This document shows, piece after piece, positions 4,486 through 6,839 of a stretch of 6,839 nt of DNA. Positions within the stretch are counted from its first letter, which is position 1; the number at the start of each line of letters is the position of its first letter. The DNA lies in contig JBKHJR010000089.1 of assembly GCA_046537975.1 (NCBI GenBank), forward strand, positions 1 to 6,839, given 5' to 3'. The stretch comes from JAWLDV01 sp046537975. Lineage in GTDB: Bacteria; Desulfobacterota; Desulfobulbia; Desulfobulbales; SURF-16. The notes beneath the pieces were generated by a model. The model saw only the letters and a program-made list of their open reading frames with translations, had not been told where the DNA came from and did no database searches. Position numbers and translations under genes: made by a program.

Positions 4486-6839
4486 TGGTTATTCCAGGGC
4501 TCATCGAGCAAGTCGTCACCATCCTCGTTTTCAAATTTGATCCCGGTGTAGTCTGTAAACATCCTTCTCATTTCTGTAAGAGGGGGCAATTCTATAGATG
4601 GTGGCCGTTTCCCGTCTTTATTGGGCACGGGGGCACGCCCCTTGGCTTTTCTGCCGGCAGGCCACCATTCATAGGTCTTTGTCCAGAATCTTGTCTCACC
4701 CGGGACATACTTTTGTCCCCAGGCGTATTTCTTCTGGAATTCATATAAAATTTCATGTTTCCAGGCAATTTCCGGCCATTCATTATCATCCCGGCCCTCC
4801 ATGGCCCCTACAGGAGCGCCGGTTTCCTTGTCAGTCAATAAGTATCCCCTTGTCAGAACATCACGCCAGAAGCACATAACAATATCCATGGTCTGCTCAA
4901 CCTGCTCAGCCAGTCCTTCAGTCTTAGGGGCATTTCTGAGAGTAGACAGGGAGTATTCCCAATGAGCCAGATCATACATCATCGCCTCGATTCCGCCCTC
5001 TTGACTCATCTGTCTGTCCAGGGCCTGAAAATACTCGGTGTCCTGCATTCTGGAATCATCCACATTAAGAACCAGGAACCTGCGCTCATCCTCGGTCGCC
5101 GGGATTACCCAGTCTTCGTTGGATGAGATGATAACGTTGAGATTATTCTTCAAGGTCAGGGAATCTATTCCTTTGGGTTCAAACAGAAGCGTATCTTCGG
5201 TGATCAGGGTCTTAAGTTGGCCCTCGTCCTGCTTATTGCCTCCCCAAGTGGCTTCATCCAGATAAGCCAGAATACACTTGGAAAGATGCATATTGAAATT
5301 GCCGGTAAAGCCTTTCCGGGTGGAAATAGGAATGAAGGCCTCACCGAAGATCTTGCCGAAGGAGTCCACGAAGACGCCTTTGCCGGTACCTTTCTTGCCT
5401 TTAAGAACAATGGCGACTCCGGGTCTTTCCCCGCCCGGGTCCTGGATAATGCGGGCCAGCCACGAAATAACGTAGTTGTATAGCTCCGGACTCCCGCCGC
5501 AGATAATATGGGCAATATGGTGCTGCATCAGGCTCCAGTCACCTTTTTCCGGTTTTCTGGCAAATCCACGCCATAAATTATAGAATTTATCCGAGTTCCT
5601 GCCGCCGGGATCAAAAACCACGCTGTCATAGGTTCGGCGCTCCGGCCAGGACATCCAGACTTTACTTATAGGTTTATAGGTCATCTGATTTTCTCCTGCC
5701 GGGACCAGGACTTTCTGATTGGCAAAGAAGTTGTGCACGGACGATATTTCCAGAAACTCAATGGTATGCCTTCTTTCCACTTGGTCGTACATTTCCCTGA
5801 TAATGCGGAACCTGCCGGAAAGAAGAACAGCAGCATATTTCCGGTTCATTTCATGAAGGGCTTGGAGGGTCTCCGCCGGAAAGCTGGCATCATCGTCATG
5901 CCCTGATCCTTTGTTTTCCTGCTGAGGTGGATTCCATCCCAGCTCCTGCAGTGGAATGGCCTGTTCAAATCTGTACCGGATCGACCGCCCGCTCGGGTCC
6001 TCCTTGAGCAGATCATTAAAGTCCAGTTTTGCTGGATCATCAGTAAAGCATGTATCATCAGGTGAGACCAGGTATACGTTTTTCCCTTCCTTTTCCAGCC
6101 GGGCGGCCAAGTATATGGCCGCCCGTTGGCCGGAATATCCTTCCTTGGCCTCCCCCGCCGGTGGCGAATCAGAATCTGCCAGGATGTACACCACTCCAGT
6201 TTCTTCAGGCAGCCTGATATTCTTCATTCCACTTACGGAGAGAGTAGCGACGCCATTCATCCCTCTGGCCTGCATTCCTGAAAGCGTGGTCTCTATACCT
6301 TCACCGATCACCAGCTCTTTTTTAGCCTTATCCAGGTAAAACCAGACGCCTCGTCCCCGAATGGGGCCCAGCATTTTGGCCCCGGTCTTTTTATTGGTTT
6401 CAAGGTCCAGAAACAACCGTTGAACAGCTTGAACTGATCGATCACCAAGATTAGTGGCGGCTGCCACGATCTGATTTACCTGTTCTCCGGTTTTTTGATC
6501 ATGATAGGAGCCAAATCTCAGGCAGGGAGGAAAAGAGAGAACTTCACTATCTAAATGGATAGCCCGAGTCCGGAAGTACTTTTTTATGATTTCCCTGCTG
6601 TCTATGTCCCCCTTGGCCTTTATCCAGGGAAGGGATTCAGAATCATTGGTTTTTGTCTGTTGGCTGTCCTTATTGTGATGTTGTATGGTGTCGGACCACA
6701 GATTTTGACTTCTTAAAGTCCGGATAACAGATTCTTGCGAACATCCAGCCAAGCAGTGAATTAGTAATTTTTCCCCGGGCGTGATATGCAGACTCGGTGT
6801 GCTGTCTACATGTGCCGGGCAATGCACATGATACGAGCC
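4479..6839 (-). CDS. Primase-helicase with CHC2 zinc finger, Toprim and DUF5906 SF3 helicase domains (5' end outside window)
   Basis: This protein would prime and unwind DNA to replicate the element, in the style of phage P4 alpha. The frame stays open to the window edge (visible residues begin GSYHVHCPAH), so the GTG at 6825-6827 is probably internal; numbering here counts that codon as 1, giving 782 residues to the stop. A CHC2 zinc finger has Cys3, His6, Cys25 and Cys29 (CPAH and HCLAGC). A Toprim domain spans about 165-280, with Glu176 in VIGEGIET, Asp218/Asp220 in ILADSD, then SGQRAA and DFNDLL. The SF3/AAA+ helicase spans about 430-600: Walker A GKKGTGKG (477-484, Lys483), Walker B ILAYLDEA (Asp524, Glu525), sensor Asn570 in IISSN and ATEDERRF. 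The C-terminal 180 residues are unrecognised and lysine-rich near 725-742. The Gly after Lys483, instead of Ser/Thr, is usual for this family. The iteron array begins at its stop codon. Confidence 0.93.
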   Translation of the reverse strand, partial: GSYHVHCPAHVDSTPSLHITPGEKLLIHCLAGCSQESVIRTLRSQNLWSDTIQHHNKDSQQTKTNDSESLPWIKAKGDIDSREIIKKYFRTRAIHLDSEVLSFPPCLRFGSYHDQKTGEQVNQIVAAATNLGDRSVQAVQRLFLDLETNKKTGAKMLGPIRGRGVWFYLDKAKKELVIGEGIETTLSGMQARGMNGVATLSVSGMKNIRLPEETGVVYILADSDSPPAGEAKEGYSGQRAAIYLAARLEKEGKNVYLVSPDDTCFTDDPAKLDFNDLLKEDPSGRSIRYRFEQAIPLQELGWNPPQQENKGSGHDDDASFPAETLQALHEMNRKYAAVLLSGRFRIIREMYDQVERRHTIEFLEISSVHNFFANQKVLVPAGENQMTYKPISKVWMSWPERRTYDSVVFDPGGRNSDKFYNLWRGFARKPEKGDWSLMQHHIAHIICGGSPELYNYVISWLARIIQDPGGERPGVAIVLKGKKGTGKGVFVDSFGKIFGEAFIPISTRKGFTGNFNMHLSKCILAYLDEATWGGNKQDEGQLKTLITEDTLLFEPKGIDSLTLKNNLNVIISSNEDWVIPATEDERRFLVLNVDDSRMQDTEYFQALDRQMSQEGGIEAMMYDLAHWEYSLSTLRNAPKTEGLAEQVEQTMDIVMCFWRDVLTRGYLLTDKETGAPVGAMEGRDDNEWPEIAWKHEILYEFQKKYAWGQKYVPGETRFWTKTYEWWPAGRKAKGRAPVPNKDGKRPPSIELPPLTEMRRMFTDYTGIKFENEDGDDLLDEPWNNQF

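Overview
This window looks like part of an integrated mobile element (an integrative element or phage satellite) in a bacterium of intermediate GC content. Nothing in it fixes the host. A proteobacterial or desulfobacterial source fits the style of the recombinases and the primase, but that is an impression, not a measurement.

Layout, left to right. (1) Bases 2-112 (+) are the last 36 codons of a tyrosine recombinase whose C-terminus resembles integron integrases. (2) Bases 113-355 separate this gene from a convergent gene and hold short direct and inverted repeats. This is the most plausible place for an element boundary or att site. (3) Bases 356-1231 (-) encode a second, unrelated, complete tyrosine recombinase of the Phage_int_SAM_2/Integrase_1 type with all catalytic residues. 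(4) Bases 1232-2476 hold no convincing gene. They contain a chain of stem-loops (1253-1632), a good sigma70-type promoter reading leftward (1926-1954), and five 10-bp phased A-tract repeats just upstream of it (1979-2028). This could be a long structured leader of the integrase or a separate noncoding RNA. (5) Bases 2477-3999 (-) are an AbiE type IV toxin-antitoxin operon: antitoxin AbiEi, then toxin AbiEii, joined by an ATGA overlap. An inverted-repeat operator lies upstream. (6) Bases 4187-4485 carry about 13 copies of GTCAGACC in both orientations around an AT-rich stretch, ending on the stop codon of the next gene. This is a candidate replication origin. (7) Bases 4479-6839 (-) are a large primase-helicase: CHC2 zinc finger, Toprim domain and DUF5906-type SF3 helicase. 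Its 5' end lies outside the window.

How they fit together. The primase-helicase and adjacent iterons form a P4-alpha-like replication module, the Integrase_1 recombinase would move the element in and out of the chromosome, and AbiE would stabilise it or give phage defence. Apart from the left-edge recombinase fragment, every gene reads leftward. The two least explained parts are the structured, promoter-equipped 1232-2028 segment and the GTCAGACC array.
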